From: an uncultured Tateyamaria sp.
GTDB taxonomy: Bacteria > Pseudomonadota > Alphaproteobacteria > Rhodobacterales > Rhodobacteraceae
Assembly (NCBI RefSeq): GCF_947503705.1
Contig: NZ_CANNES010000008.1
Coordinates: 1 to 64,000, forward strand
Direction: 5' to 3'
Length of the DNA: 64,000 bases
Shown here: piece after piece, positions 18,085 to 29,604 of the stretch
Numbering within the stretch: position 1 is the stretch's first letter
Layout: every line of letters starts with the position of its first letter
Position numbers and translations under genes: made by a program
The notes under the pieces: generated by a model
What the model saw: only the letters and a program-made list of their open reading frames with translations
What the model was told of the DNA's origin: nothing
Database searches by the model: none

Positions 18085-19355
18085 TGGGGGACGATCCGGA
18101 GTTCACCCGCGCCTGGGTTCTTCATCCTGATATCAAGTCCGACAAGGACCGGCGCGATGCGACGCTCGCGCTGGCCGAAGCTGTGTCTTTGGCCCATGCC
18201 TTGCCCGAGTTGAAAGTCGTCGGTGAAGAAGTCGTGCCCTTGCCCAAGGTGCGGTCAGGCATGCTCTTTGGCAGTGGCAAGATCGAGGAACTGGGTCAAC
18301 GGATCACGGCGGCCGATGTGGAATTGGTGCTTATCGACGGTCCGGTAACGCCTGTGCAGCAACGTAACCTTGAAAAGGCGTGGAAGGTCAAATTGTTGGA
18401 CCGCACCGGCCTGATCCTTGAGATTTTCAGCGACCGCGCTGCCACCCGAGAAGGCGTGTTGCAGGTCGAGATGGCGGCACTCAGCTACCAACGCACGCGC
18501 CTCGTGCGCGCCTGGACGCACCTTGAACGGCAACGGGGCGGTTTGGGATTTGTTGGTGGCCCGGGCGAGACCCAGATCGAAGCAGACCGCCGTGCCATCG
18601 ACACACAGCTGGTGCGTTTGCGGCGTCAGTTGGAGAAGGTGGTTAAAACACGTTCGCTCCACCGTGAGGCACGGGCAAAGGTACCTTATCCGATTGTGGC
18701 CTTGGTCGGTTACACAAACGCCGGAAAATCCACGCTGTTCAACCGTTTGACCGGCGCGGAAGTGATGGCCAAGGACATGCTCTTTGCCACGCTTGATCCG
18801 ACCATGCGCCGGGTTGAACTGGAGAATGGACCAGAGGTGATCCTGTCGGACACGGTTGGATTTATTTCGGACTTGCCGACCGAGTTGGTGGCCTCATTCC
18901 GGGCCACTTTGGAAGAAGTTCTAGCTGCCGATATCGTGTTGCATGTGCGCGACATTTCGCATCCCGAAACCGAGGCGCAGGCCGAGGATGTCGCCACGAT
19001 CCTGACGGATCTGGGCGTGGGCACTGACCGGGTGCAGTTCGAGGTCTGGAACAAGATCGACCTTTTGCCAGAAGAAGAAGCGGCCGCGGTGCGCGCCCGG
19101 GCGGAGCGCGACGAGAACGTCTTTGCCCTGTCGGCGATTACAGGCGAGGGGATTGATGGCCTGCTTGAACATGTGGCGCAGGCCTTGCAAGGGGCGGTGA
19201 TCACAGAGACACTGGTGCTACCCTATGCCGAGGGCCGCAAGCGCGCCTGGCTCTTTGAGCAGGACGTCGTTGAAGACGAACGGCAGGGCGAAGCCGGTTT
19301 CGAATTTGATCTGCGCTGGACGGCGGTGCAAAAGGCACGGTTCGACGGTCTGTGA
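18084..19355 (+). CDS. hflX: GTPase HflX
   Basis: A 423-residue ribosome-associated GTPase that rescues stalled or damaged 50S subunits under stress. It has the N-terminal HflX domain (GSGKIEELG, RGGLGFVGGPGETQIEADRR) and the GTPase core with G1 GYTNAGKS at about 209-216, G3 DTVGF and G4 NKID. It overlaps hfq by 1 base and is followed by a hairpin cluster related to the one after ntrX. Confidence 0.96.
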   Translation: MGDDPEFTRAWVLHPDIKSDKDRRDATLALAEAVSLAHALPELKVVGEEVVPLPKVRSGMLFGSGKIEELGQRITAADVELVLIDGPVTPVQQRNLEKAWKVKLLDRTGLILEIFSDRAATREGVLQVEMAALSYQRTRLVRAWTHLERQRGGLGFVGGPGETQIEADRRAIDTQLVRLRRQLEKVVKTRSLHREARAKVPYPIVALVGYTNAGKSTLFNRLTGAEVMAKDMLFATLDPTMRRVELENGPEVILSDTVGFISDLPTELVASFRATLEEVLAADIVLHVRDISHPETEAQAEDVATILTDLGVGTDRVQFEVWNKIDLLPEEEAAAVRARAERDENVFALSAITGEGIDGLLEHVAQALQGAVITETLVLPYAEGRKRAWLFEQDVVEDERQGEAGFEFDLRWTAVQKARFDGL

Positions 19356-19367
19356 CACAAAGACCGG

Positions 19368-19446
19368 CTGGAAACCGGCGCGGTTTCCGGTGCAGATTTC
19401 CCCGGTTTTCGCGCCGAAAACCAGCCGGAGACCGTGCCGGTCTCCG
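19368..19446. repeat. Tandem hairpin cluster at the hflX end
   Basis: Three stem-loops in series fill the gap between the convergent hflX and rluE-like genes: 19368-19390 (core GGAAACC/GGTTTCC, 5-base loop), 19404-19422 (GGTTTTCG/CGAAAACC, loop CGC) and 19426-19446 (CGGAGACC/GGTCTCCG, 5-base loop). The first two match the order, core sequence and loop sizes of the cluster after ntrX (12977-13023). No strong T-run follows, so simple intrinsic termination is not obvious. Confidence 0.65.
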
Positions 19447-19447
19447 T

Positions 19448-19990
19448 CTACGTTTCCCGCCACATACCAGGCTGCAAATCATCCAGCGACCAATCTCCGA
19501 TCCGAACCCGGATCAGCCGCAGCGTCGGAAGGCCCACATGCGCTGTCATCCGTCGCACTTGCCGGTTTCGCCCCTCTGTTATCGTCAGTTCGAGCCAGCT
19601 GTCCGGGATGGATTTGCGCACTCGGATGGGCGGATTGCGCGGCCAGATATCTGGGCTAGCAATGGTCTTTGCCTGGGCCGGGCGGGTTGGACCGTCTTTG
19701 AGCGTGATGCCGTTTCTGAGCGCTGCCAGCGCTTCGGTCGTGACGATCCCTTCGACCTGCGCCCAGTAGGTTTTGGGGGCTTTGAATTTGGGGTGGGCGA
19801 TCCGCGCCTGCAACGCGCCGTCGCTGGTCAGCACCATCAGTCCCTCGCTGTCCCGATCCAACCTGCCGGCGGGATAGACGCCGGGCACGTCGATGAATTG
19901 TGACAGAGTGGGCCGAGGTGATCCTTCGGTTCCTTTGTCGGTGAACTGCGACAGAACCCCAAAAGGTTTGTTAAAGAGCAGTGTGGTCAT
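19448..19990 (-). CDS. RluE/RsuA-family rRNA pseudouridine synthase
   Basis: A 180-residue enzyme of the RsuA family that isomerises a uridine in ribosomal RNA. The catalytic aspartate D45 lies in [13 protein letters not shown], and the C-terminal [11 protein letters not shown] motif is characteristic. It lacks the N-terminal S4 domain found in RsuA and RluB, so it most resembles RluE (23S rRNA). The start [12 protein letters not shown] at 19990 is set by this conserved opening. It lies 28 bases downstream of the penicillin-acylase-like gene and may be its co-transcribed partner. Confidence 0.9.
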   Translation of the reverse strand: MTTLLFNKPFGVLSQFTDKGTEGSPRPTLSQFIDVPGVYPAGRLDRDSEGLMVLTSDGALQARIAHPKFKAPKTYWAQVEGIVTTEALAALRNGITLKDGPTRPAQAKTIASPDIWPRNPPIRVRKSIPDSWLELTITEGRNRQVRRMTAHVGLPTLRLIRVRIGDWSLDDLQPGMWRET

Positions 19991-20018
19991 GTGCGTATTG
20001 CGGGAACAATGAAATGGG

Positions 20019-22484
20019 TCATTGCAGGGGTTCCAGGCGGGTGACGCCGACGCTGGCGGCGCGCGCCAAACCTTCGTCCAAAGACATGGGGATATATTCG
20101 CCGCGTCGCCACAGTTGGGCCAGGTCGTCATAGTGTCGCGACAGGAAATGCCCGGATTGGCCGGTCGAGATCACAAAGACCGAGCTGTTGGGATCGGCAA
20201 AGTCATAGACACCGCGATAGCCCGCACCGTGCACGTTCTCGAACGGGGCAGGGCCGCTGCCGCGCGTGCGCCCACGTTGAAGTGTGTTGTCACCGCCAGA
20301 GGTTGATTGTCGAATGTTCACGAAATAACGCAACAGCGGCACTTCGCCCAGGACCTGATGGTCATGCGTGGCTTGGTGGGCATCGCCCCAGCGCAAGCTT
20401 TCAAGCTGTGTGCCCCAGGTTTCCTCAATCCATAGCAAAGCGTCATCGAGTGCCAGGCGGGCCATGTCGGGACAGGTTTCAACAGGTGCTGATTGGCGCA
20501 CATCGCACCAAACTGCTGCGCCGTCCACATCACGAAACACCCGCTCGATAAAGAGCGGCTCCACATGTGTAAGGGTGTTCGCCATCGGCCCTAACTCATC
20601 CCGGATCAGCCGGTCTTGTACGGCGCGCAACCAGGCTGCGTAAATCAGGGGTTCGGGCCAGTGTTCGTTCATCTCGCCGTTCCATTCAGCCAAAAGCGCC
20701 AGCGCCCGCTGTCGTTGCCGCGTCGCGGTGCCTTCAGGCGCGGCCTCGCCGGTGAACCAAAGCTCGGCCCCGATGAGGGGCAGTAGGCTGCGTGCAGTAA
20801 AAGAGACTGTATCCAGTTGCGCCTCGATGAAACTGTCGCGCGTGTGGACCTCGCGCGCCTGCATCAGACGTTGCCAGCGTTGAATGCGCTGTGTGTCGCC
20901 CCATTCAAAGCTCACATGGTTGGGAAAGGGTCGATCCACCGTCTTGTTATTGGTATTGCCGAGAATGCCGCCAAGCGGCGCGATAAAGCCGGGGTTGGTG
21001 TTATAGGGCATCCGCCCTTGCCAACGGTTCTCGGCCCGCCAGCCCAGCGATGGCATGCGCCCTTGGCTTTGGTGGCCTTCATCCCGCCGCGGGATCGCAC
21101 CGATCGTTTTCATTGCGATGCTGCCCCGATCCACGAGGGTCATGTTCTGGGCGGGTGCGATATAGGTTTCAGACGCGGTGATTGCCTCGGCCACGGTCTG
21201 GGCACGCATCACACCAAGGGCCGCCTGTAACGAGGTATCGCGCGGGCTGAGTACTGTCCAACTGAGTGCGGCCACGTGACCAGGTGGAGTGACGGCACCC
21301 AAGTTGCGGAAGCTGCCGGGCAGGACGGGGCCATTGTCGGTCCAGCGCAGGGTCAGGGTGATCGGATCCGCATCCGCGATCTCGATGATCGAGGCGCGGC
21401 TTTCAAACTCCTTGAAGCCTGAAGGCGTGCGATATTCCTGCGGGTTCTCGGGATTCAGCTCTTCGATCAGGATGTCCTGATCATCAACATAGGCGCTGGT
21501 CAGCCCCCAACCGAGGCGGTCGGACCGCCCTGTAAGCACAACAGGCATGCCGGGGATCGTGCCGCCGATCACGCCACCTGTGCGCAGCTCCAACCGGGCC
21601 AGATACCAAATTGCAGGCGCGGAGAAGCCAAGGTGTGGATCGTTGGCCAGAAGCGTGCCGCCCGAGGCCGAGCGGGATGCGGCCGCAGCCCAGGCATTTG
21701 ATGCGCCTGCAAAGCCGCGCGGTTTGAAAGGGGACAGCGGGTGGATTTTCTCGGTCAGGGCGGCGAAGCTGCGCGGCGCGCCGGGGACAAGGCTTGCGTA
21801 TTCGGGAAGGCTTGCGATGCCGGGGCCGGGCACATCTGGCAGAATGTCGGCAAGGCGGTCTGGGTCGTCCAGGGCCAGCGACATGCGCGCGCGCAGCACT
21901 TCTTCCTGCATGTGCCCTGATAGTTGGAGGCCCATCAGTTTGGTGATGGCCAGACTGTCCGCGGGTCGCCATGGTGCCAAGGGCGCGTTGAACAGGAACA
22001 TCTCCGGAGCACCGCGGCCCAGGGCTTCGGCGTTGATCTGATCCAGACGCGCATTGACGCCTGCTGCGTAGGCCTCAAGGGCGGCGCGGGTCGGATCGTC
22101 CACAGCCTCTACCGACTGGACAGAGAGCCGGTAGATATCCAGACGCCTTACGAAGCTGTCGATGTCGACCGTGGCCGTGCCAAAGAGTTCGGAGAGCCGA
22201 CCCTGGGCCGTGCGCCGCAACATCATCATCTGCCACAGCCGGTCCTGAGCGTGGGCAAAGCCAAGCCCGTGAAACACATCCGTGTCCGTCTGGCCAAAGA
22301 TATGGGGCACATTCGCGTTGTCGCGCACAATCTCGACCGGAGCGGAAATCGCCGGCACCCGCACCACGGCGTCATAGTCGGGCAGGGACCGGGAGGCCAG
22401 GTAATAGACCATGAGAACACCCAGCACTGCCAACACGATGATGGCGGCTGTGGCCCGCACCAGCCATTGAAAGACAACTGCCAT
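20019..22484 (-). CDS. Penicillin acylase family Ntn-hydrolase
   Basis: An 821-residue member of the penicillin amidase (S45) family, which self-cleaves to expose an N-terminal serine and hydrolyses acyl-amide bonds; natural substrates include acyl-homoserine lactones and N-acyl compounds. A single hydrophobic segment at about residues 8-30 would export or anchor it. The alpha chain precedes S262 in GASNAWA, where cleavage would create the catalytic serine; LLANDPHL follows as usual. The substrate cannot be told from sequence. A role in quorum-signal turnover is possible but unproven. Confidence 0.9.
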   Translation of the reverse strand: MAVVFQWLVRATAAIIVLAVLGVLMVYYLASRSLPDYDAVVRVPAISAPVEIVRDNANVPHIFGQTDTDVFHGLGFAHAQDRLWQMMMLRRTAQGRLSELFGTATVDIDSFVRRLDIYRLSVQSVEAVDDPTRAALEAYAAGVNARLDQINAEALGRGAPEMFLFNAPLAPWRPADSLAITKLMGLQLSGHMQEEVLRARMSLALDDPDRLADILPDVPGPGIASLPEYASLVPGAPRSFAALTEKIHPLSPFKPRGFAGASNAWAAAASRSASGGTLLANDPHLGFSAPAIWYLARLELRTGGVIGGTIPGMPVVLTGRSDRLGWGLTSAYVDDQDILIEELNPENPQEYRTPSGFKEFESRASIIEIADADPITLTLRWTDNGPVLPGSFRNLGAVTPPGHVAALSWTVLSPRDTSLQAALGVMRAQTVAEAITASETYIAPAQNMTLVDRGSIAMKTIGAIPRRDEGHQSQGRMPSLGWRAENRWQGRMPYNTNPGFIAPLGGILGNTNNKTVDRPFPNHVSFEWGDTQRIQRWQRLMQAREVHTRDSFIEAQLDTVSFTARSLLPLIGAELWFTGEAAPEGTATRQRQRALALLAEWNGEMNEHWPEPLIYAAWLRAVQDRLIRDELGPMANTLTHVEPLFIERVFRDVDGAAVWCDVRQSAPVETCPDMARLALDDALLWIEETWGTQLESLRWGDAHQATHDHQVLGEVPLLRYFVNIRQSTSGGDNTLQRGRTRGSGPAPFENVHGAGYRGVYDFADPNSSVFVISTGQSGHFLSRHYDDLAQLWRRGEYIPMSLDEGLARAASVGVTRLEPLQ

Positions 22485-22589
22485 CTGTGACTTATACTCC
22501 AGCGCGCTACGTTGACCCTTGGGCTGTGACTGTTAGGTAGACACGAGGCCAAGCGCAAGATGCGCGCGGAATAAGGTGAGGGGAAAGAT

Positions 22590-23462
22590 ATGGCAAAGCT
22601 GGCATTTTTGGGATTGGGTGTAATGGGTGCGCCCATGGCGGGGCATTTGCAAAAGGCGGGTCACGACGTGACAGTCTATAACCGCACAGCGTCGAAGGCG
22701 CAGGATTGGGCGAATGCTCATGGCGGGTCTATGGCGATGACGCCGCGCGAGGCGGCAACTGGCGCGGATTTCGTTATGGCTTGCGTCGGCAATGATGACG
22801 ATTTGCGCTCGGTCTGTCTGGGCGACGATGGGGCCTTTGCGGGCATGTCCAGCGGTTCGGTTTTTGTAGATCACACCACGGTATCTGCGGCTGTGACAGC
22901 CGAGCTCTATGCCGCGGCCGACGCATTGCAGATCAGTTTCGTTGATGCGCCGATTTCAGGTGGGCAAGCGGGGGCGGAGAATGCGGCCTTGTCAATCATG
23001 TGCGGTGGGGACGAAGGGGCCTATGCGCGTGCCGAGCCGATCTTGCAGCCCTATGCCAAGCTTTGCCGCCGTATTGGCGAAAGCGGTGCGGGTCAGATGA
23101 CCAAGATGTGCAACCAGATTGCCATTGCGGGTCTGGTGCAGGGCCTGTCCGAGGCGCTGCACTTTGCTGACAAGGCGGGCCTTGATGGCCGTGCGGTGGT
23201 TGAGGTGATCTCTCAGGGCGCGGCTGGATCATGGCAGATGTCCAACCGGTTCGAGACGATGCTGGACGATCATTTTGATCACGGCTTTGCCGTGGATTGG
23301 ATGCGCAAGGATCTGGGGATTTGTCTGGACACAGCAGATGACAATGGGGCCAGCCTGCCGGTCACGGCTCTGGTCGATCAGTTCTATAAGGATGTGCAGA
23401 AAATGGGTGGCGGACGTTGGGATACGTCGAGCCTGTTCAAGCGATTGCAGAACATCGGATAA
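22590..23462 (+). CDS. 3-hydroxyisobutyrate dehydrogenase-family NAD(P)-dependent oxidoreductase
   Basis: A 290-residue beta-hydroxyacid dehydrogenase. The N-terminal Rossmann loop GLGVMGAPMA (about 8-17), the substrate-binding DAPISGGQAGAE (about 119-130) and the catalytic lysine K172 in GQMTKMCNQ are all present. The family includes 3-hydroxyisobutyrate, tartronate semialdehyde and 6-phosphogluconate-like dehydrogenases; no neighbour fixes the substrate, although valine catabolism is the commonest role. A large bipartite hairpin with a T-run follows the stop. Confidence 0.9.
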   Translation: MAKLAFLGLGVMGAPMAGHLQKAGHDVTVYNRTASKAQDWANAHGGSMAMTPREAATGADFVMACVGNDDDLRSVCLGDDGAFAGMSSGSVFVDHTTVSAAVTAELYAAADALQISFVDAPISGGQAGAENAALSIMCGGDEGAYARAEPILQPYAKLCRRIGESGAGQMTKMCNQIAIAGLVQGLSEALHFADKAGLDGRAVVEVISQGAAGSWQMSNRFETMLDDHFDHGFAVDWMRKDLGICLDTADDNGASLPVTALVDQFYKDVQKMGGGRWDTSSLFKRLQNIG

Positions 23463-23468
23463 GTCATT

Positions 23469-23526
23469 GGTCGGGGGGCGGCACTGTTTGCATTCGCAAA
23501 TGCGCCCGCCCACCGACCCGTTTTTT
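23469..23526 (+). terminator. Bipartite intrinsic terminator after the oxidoreductase gene
   Basis: An outer stem GGTCGG/CCGACC with a second GGGCGG/CCGCCC step encloses an inner TTTGC/GCAAA hairpin (23487-23500), and TTTTTT follows at 23521-23526. The T-run overlaps the stop codon of the convergent YSC84 gene. Confidence 0.55.
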
Positions 23527-24091
23527 ACGGAATGATCCGGGTGTATTTGGTACCTTCGAGCGTGGCGCCAATCCGCAGGCCGGCCCGGGCGAACACTGCG
23601 GCGAGGACAGGCGACAGTACTGTTGTGGTATCAGCGGCGGCGCTGTCACCCTGGTCTGAAATCACGTATTCCAGATCGGCACCTGCGGCCCAACCAGGCG
23701 AGCGGCGGAAATCCGTAAGAGCGTCTTGCGTCATGAAGAACAACACGTGGGCGAATTGTTGGGCACCAATTTGAAGGCCGCCCGACCCTTTGACCACCGA
23801 GTAGTAATCCACTGTCACGTTGTTCACCAAAAGCGCCCCGCGCCCATAGGCACCGCCCAAGCCAAATCCTGCTTCGGTGATCAAGGGCATGACGAGCATG
23901 CCATTTGCCTTTTGAGCCAGATCGCGCGTGTTGGGGTAGGTGCGATACATCTCGTCAAGGGTTGCGCTGACGCGGGCGTCGATTGTGGCGGCACCCCGCC
24001 CGCCCACACCATTGCCGCATGCGGCAAGCACACCCGTACTGGCCATTGCGCCGACCGCAAACGCGCGCCGCGAAATCCGAAAATCTGTCAT
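23525..24091 (-). CDS. YSC84/SYLF-domain lipoprotein with twin-arginine leader
   Basis: A 188-residue protein of the YSC84 (SYLF, lipid-binding actin-patch-like) family. The leader contains SRRAFAVG, a twin-arginine export signal, followed by the lipobox LAAC with lipidated cysteine C25, so it is probably a Tat-exported lipoprotein. The mature part holds typical family segments such as GMLVMPLITEAGFGLGGAYG and VDYYSVVKGSGGLQIGAQ. Its bacterial function is unclear. The start at 24091 is the one that gives the complete leader. Confidence 0.85.
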   Translation of the reverse strand: MTDFRISRRAFAVGAMASTGVLAACGNGVGGRGAATIDARVSATLDEMYRTYPNTRDLAQKANGMLVMPLITEAGFGLGGAYGRGALLVNNVTVDYYSVVKGSGGLQIGAQQFAHVLFFMTQDALTDFRRSPGWAAGADLEYVISDQGDSAAADTTTVLSPVLAAVFARAGLRIGATLEGTKYTRIIP

Positions 24092-24260
24092 GTTGAACCG
24101 CCTGTATAGCTCATGTCTGTGCGCGGTTTGCCCGCGCTTGTGCGCAACTATACGCCGATAAGGCGGGGCTGTCACGCATAAGGGGCGCTGCGGCGAGTTT
24201 CTGCCGGGATCCATGGGAGGCAAAAGGTGTGGGGGCGCTGCCCGCGGCCTTCGGCTTCCC

Positions 24261-24292
24261 GCGGCAGTATTTATGGAACGATGAAAAAGAGG
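24261..24292 (+). repeat. Copy of the TATTT intergenic motif
   Basis: GCGGCAGTATTTATGGAACG followed by ATGAAAAAGAGG matches the element near 46369 closely. A GC-rich inverted repeat (CCGCGG at 24242 and 24258) stands just before it. It lies between the yscC84-type gene and hemB, in a 237-base gap in which I see no gene. Confidence 0.5.
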
Positions 24293-24328
24293 TACTCGAA
24301 AGGCGGGCTGTCCTTTGCAAATTCGGGT

Positions 24329-25393
<1,065 letters not shown>

Positions 25394-25553
25394 CTAATTC
25401 GGAAAATGCCGACCGCCCGATCACAGGGTCGTTGCATCTGGGCCATGGCTGGTTTTTTGCGTTGCCCCGTCTAGGCAGCGCTGCACGCGCGGGGTAAGAG
25501 GGGCGTCAATCAAGGCGGGAAGATCCCGGGCAAGCGGGCGGCAGGACAGACCT

Positions 25554-26081
25554 TTGGACTGGTACGACACCATTTTTGAGCTGATCGACATGCGCTCGTT
25601 CTCGAACCTGTGGTTCTGGATCGCGTTGGCAGTTGTTTGGTCCACGGCCAGCCATTGGGTGCTGGGCGTTCCGTATGACATGGTGGCGCGCGCCCGGCGC
25701 AATGGGGGGCAATCAGCCCAGGACCTCGAGGACCTCATCCGTATCAACACCAACCGTTTGCTGTTTATCGGCAATGTGTCAGGGCTTTGGGTGCTGGGGA
25801 TCACGTGCTTTGTCCTGACCGGCCTGGTGCTTTTGGGTTTTGTGTACGGGGTGGAATTTGCCCAGGCTCTGTTTCTGCTCGGTTTTCCGATGTCGCTCGT
25901 GGGCGCATTGAACCTGTCGACAGCCCGCCTGATTCAGGAGGAAGAGGCGCAAGGCCCGCAGCTGTGGCACCGTCTGACCCGGCATCGCACCTACGTGCAG
26001 GCCATTGGCATGGTGTCGATCTTTGTCACGGCGCTCTGGGGGATGTACCAAAACATGGCCGTTGGACCCTTTGGCAGTTGA
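25554..26081 (+). CDS. Small polytopic membrane protein conserved next to mfd
   Basis: A 175-residue membrane protein with hydrophobic helices at about residues 18-40, 70-98, 100-122 and 148-165. Similar Rhodobacteraceae proteins are, as I recall, labelled component of the SufBCD complex, but no suf gene is in this window and nothing in the sequence shows an iron-sulfur role. The start is a TTG at 25554 (DWYDTIFELIDMRSFSNLW) with GCAGGACAG upstream as ribosome-binding site; the first ATG would begin 12 residues later. The 223 bases between it and hemB hold no gene that I can see. Confidence 0.7.
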   Translation: MDWYDTIFELIDMRSFSNLWFWIALAVVWSTASHWVLGVPYDMVARARRNGGQSAQDLEDLIRINTNRLLFIGNVSGLWVLGITCFVLTGLVLLGFVYGVEFAQALFLLGFPMSLVGALNLSTARLIQEEEAQGPQLWHRLTRHRTYVQAIGMVSIFVTALWGMYQNMAVGPFGS

Positions 26082-26148
26082 TCGAAGGTTGACATGGGCG
26101 GCCATTGCCCCAATTGAAGCGTCCTGTCCCCAAACCTGATCTTTCCTG

Positions 26149-29100
26149 ATGCCTTCAGCCAATCATATCACCGTCTCTGGCGCGCCCGAGGGGTTTGACG
26201 CGCGCTTGATCCTCGATGAGGTGGCCAAGCATGGTGCCGTCATGCACGTGGCCCGCGATGACAAGCGGCTGGCCGCGATGCAGGCGGCGTTGCGCTTTTT
26301 TGCGCCTGACATGCCCGTGCTGGTCTTCCCCGGCTGGGACTGTTTACCCTACGATCGAGTGTCGCCCAATGCGGACATCTCGGCGCAGCGGATGGCAACT
26401 CTGGCGGCCTTTGTCCACGAGATGCCGCGCCAATATGTGCTTCTGACCACGCTCAACGCGGCAACCCAGCGGGTGCCAGCGCGTGCCTTGCTGCGCGAAG
26501 CGGCGTTTTCTGCCACGGTGGGTGGTCGCGTGGACGAGGGCGCTTTGCGTGCCTTCTTGGTGCGCATGGGCTTTGTTCAAAGCCCCACGGTAATGGAGCC
26601 CGGGGACTACGCCATTCGCGGCGGCATCATCGACATCTATCCGCCGGGCGATCTGGGCCCTGTGCGTTTGGATCTGTTTGGCGATGTCTTGGACGGTGCA
26701 CGCCGTTTTGACCCCGCCACACAGCGGACGACCGAAAAACTGGATGTGATCGAACTAGCCCCGGTGTCCGAGGTCATTCTGGACGATGCGGCGGTCACCC
26801 GGTTCCGCCAGTCCTACAGGTTGGAGTTTGGGGCGGCGGGCACCGACGACCCTCTGTATGAGGCCGTCAGTGCGGGGCGTAAGCACCAGGGTGCCGAGCA
26901 TTGGATGGCGTTTTTCCACGACCATCTTGAGACGCTTTTCGACTACCTGCCGGACGCGTCCGTGACGCTTGACGAACAGGTGACGCCCAGCCGTCTGGCG
27001 CGTTGGGACAGCATCGAAGATCAATACGAAACACGCCGCCTTGCCATGGCCAATCGTTCAAAGATGGACAGCGTCTACAAACCGGCCCCCCCGGGAGGCC
27101 TTTATCTGGATGATGCGGCATGGGAGACGGCGGTGGCCAGTCACCGCGTTGTGCAACTGGCGGCGCTGCCGCAGGCCACAGGCCCGGGCGTGACGGATGC
27201 AGGCGGGCGGATCGGGCGGAATTTTTCACCTGAGCGACAACAGGAAACCATTAGCCTTTTCGGTGCTTTGGCGAGCCATATTAAAGCAAAGCTTGACGTC
27301 GGGCCTGTCGTGGTCGCCAGCTATTCTGACGGTGCCCGGGAGCGCCTGACGGGTCTGATCGAGGATGAAGGGCTGGCCGAGGTCATTCCCATAACCGACG
27401 CGACACGCATCGGGAAACGGGGGCTGCACTTGACCGTCTGGGCGCTGGAGCATGGGTTCGAGGCTCCGGGCCTGACCGTGATCAGCGAACAGGATGTGCT
27501 GGGGGATCGTCTGATCCGCGCGCCCAAGCGCAAACGGCGCGCCGAAAACTTCCTGACCGAGACGCAAAGCCTGTCGCCCGGCGATTTGGTGGTGCACGTT
27601 GATCATGGCATTGGCCGGTATCAAGGAATGGAAGTGGTCACGGCGGCGGGCGCGGCACATGAGTGCCTGCTGCTCGAATATGCCGAAAAGTCCAAGCTGT
27701 ACCTACCGGTCGAAAACATTGAGTTGCTCAGCAAATATGGCCATGAGGAAGGCTTGCTGGACAAGCTCGGTGGTGGCGCCTGGCAGTCGAAAAAGGCCAA
27801 GCTCAAGGAACGTATCCGCGAGATGGCCGACAAGCTGATCCGGATCGCCGCTGAACGCGCCTTGCGCAAAGCGCCCGTGTTGGAGCCGCCCGTGGGCTTG
27901 TGGGACGCGTTCAGCGCCCGCTTTCCCTACCAGGAAACCGACGATCAGCTCAGCGCCATTGAGGCGGTGATTGATGACCTGACAAGCGGCGCGCCGATGG
28001 ACAGGTTGATTTGTGGCGATGTCGGCTTTGGCAAGACCGAAGTGGCGATGCGCGCAGCCTTTGTCGCCGCAATGTCGGGCGTCCAGGTGGCAGTGATTGC
28101 GCCCACGACCTTGCTGGCCCGCCAACACTACAAGTCCTTTGCCGAACGGTTCCGCGGCCTGCCAGTGGACGTGCGCCAACTCAGCCGATTTGTGTCAGCA
28201 AAGGACGCCGCGTCAGCCCGTGATGCAATGTCACGCGGCACAGCGGATATCGTAGTGGGCACCCATGCATTGCTTGCCAAGGGGGTGCGGTTCGACAATC
28301 TCGGCCTCTTGATCATCGACGAGGAACAGAAATTCGGCGTCACCCACAAGGAACGACTGAAACAGCTGCGCAGCGATGTGCACGTGCTGACCCTGACCGC
28401 AACACCGATCCCGCGCACCTTGCAACTGAGCCTGACAGGGGTGCGCGATCTGTCGATCATCGGCACACCGCCCGTTGACCGGCTTGCGATCCGCACCTAT
28501 GTCAGCGAGTTCGACACGGTGACGATCCGCGAGGCGCTGTTGCGCGAGCATTACCGCGGCGGACAGTCTTTTTATGTTGTGCCGCGCATTTCCGATCTGC
28601 CCGAGATTGAGGAATTCCTGAAGGCACAGCTGCCAGAGCTGACCTATGTCGTGGCCCATGGCCAGATGGCAGCCGGCGAGTTGGATGACCGGATGAATGC
28701 CTTTTACGACGGCAAGTATGATGTGCTTTTGGCGACGACGATTGTGGAATCGGGTCTGGATATTCCGACCGCCAACACGATGGTTGTCCACCGCGCCGAC
28801 ATGTTCGGGCTGGCGCAGCTTTACCAGATCCGAGGCAGGGTGGGCCGTTCCAAGACCCGCGCCTATGCCTACCTGACGACCAAGCCGCGTGCCAAGTTGA
28901 CGGCGACCGCCGAAAAGCGTCTGCGTGTACTTGGCTCTCTCGACACACTAGGGGCGGGTTTCACGCTGGCCAGCCAGGACCTCGACATTCGCGGAGCGGG
29001 CAACCTCTTGGGCGAAGAGCAATCTGGCCAGATGCGTGACGTGGGTTTTGAGCTTTATCAAAACATGCTCGAAGAGGCGATTGCCAAGATCAAGGCGGGC

Positions 29101-29604
29101 GAGTTGGAGGGGTTGTCTGAGGCGGATGAGCAATGGGCGCCTCAGATCAACCTTGGTGTGCCCGTGCTGATCCCCGAGGCGTATGTGCCAGATCTGGATG
29201 TCCGTCTGGGTCTCTATCGCCGCCTGTCGGGCCTCTCGACCAAGGTCGAGCTAGAGGGTTTTGCCGCTGAGTTGATCGACCGGTTCGGCCCGTTGCCGCG
29301 CGAGGTCAACACGCTGATGTTGGTGGTGCGGATCAAGGCAATGTGCAAGCGCGCCGGCATCGCCAAACTGGATGGTGGACCAAAAGGTGGCGTGATCCAG
29401 TTCCACAATGACAAGTTCGCCTCACCGCAAGGGCTGGTCGAATTCATTCAGGACCAACGGGGCCTTGCCAAGGTTAAGGATAACAAGATCGTCGTGCGCC
29501 GTGATTGGACCAAGGACGCAGACAAGATCAAAGGCGCCTTTGCCATCGCCCGCGATCTGGCAGAGAAGGTCATCGCGCAGAAGAAAAAGAAGGCGAAAGC
29601 CTAG
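26149..29604 (+). CDS. mfd: Transcription-repair coupling factor Mfd
   Basis: An 1151-residue ATP-driven translocase that removes RNA polymerase stalled at DNA damage and recruits UvrA. It has the UvrB-like N-terminal domain (GGIIDIYPPG near 160), the RNA-polymerase-interacting domain (GDLVVHVDHGIGRYQG near 478), Walker A GDVGFGKT at 623-630, DEEQ at 724-727, helicase motifs TATPIPRTLQ and RGRVGRS, and the C-terminal TRCF domain. Length is normal. Its stop overlaps the convergent MFS gene by 4 bases. Confidence 0.97.
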   Translation: MPSANHITVSGAPEGFDARLILDEVAKHGAVMHVARDDKRLAAMQAALRFFAPDMPVLVFPGWDCLPYDRVSPNADISAQRMATLAAFVHEMPRQYVLLTTLNAATQRVPARALLREAAFSATVGGRVDEGALRAFLVRMGFVQSPTVMEPGDYAIRGGIIDIYPPGDLGPVRLDLFGDVLDGARRFDPATQRTTEKLDVIELAPVSEVILDDAAVTRFRQSYRLEFGAAGTDDPLYEAVSAGRKHQGAEHWMAFFHDHLETLFDYLPDASVTLDEQVTPSRLARWDSIEDQYETRRLAMANRSKMDSVYKPAPPGGLYLDDAAWETAVASHRVVQLAALPQATGPGVTDAGGRIGRNFSPERQQETISLFGALASHIKAKLDVGPVVVASYSDGARERLTGLIEDEGLAEVIPITDATRIGKRGLHLTVWALEHGFEAPGLTVISEQDVLGDRLIRAPKRKRRAENFLTETQSLSPGDLVVHVDHGIGRYQGMEVVTAAGAAHECLLLEYAEKSKLYLPVENIELLSKYGHEEGLLDKLGGGAWQSKKAKLKERIREMADKLIRIAAERALRKAPVLEPPVGLWDAFSARFPYQETDDQLSAIEAVIDDLTSGAPMDRLICGDVGFGKTEVAMRAAFVAAMSGVQVAVIAPTTLLARQHYKSFAERFRGLPVDVRQLSRFVSAKDAASARDAMSRGTADIVVGTHALLAKGVRFDNLGLLIIDEEQKFGVTHKERLKQLRSDVHVLTLTATPIPRTLQLSLTGVRDLSIIGTPPVDRLAIRTYVSEFDTVTIREALLREHYRGGQSFYVVPRISDLPEIEEFLKAQLPELTYVVAHGQMAAGELDDRMNAFYDGKYDVLLATTIVESGLDIPTANTMVVHRADMFGLAQLYQIRGRVGRSKTRAYAYLTTKPRAKLTATAEKRLRVLGSLDTLGAGFTLASQDLDIRGAGNLLGEEQSGQMRDVGFELYQNMLEEAIAKIKAGELEGLSEADEQWAPQINLGVPVLIPEAYVPDLDVRLGLYRRLSGLSTKVELEGFAAELIDRFGPLPREVNTLMLVVRIKAMCKRAGIAKLDGGPKGGVIQFHNDKFASPQGLVEFIQDQRGLAKVKDNKIVVRRDWTKDADKIKGAFAIARDLAEKVIAQKKKKAKA

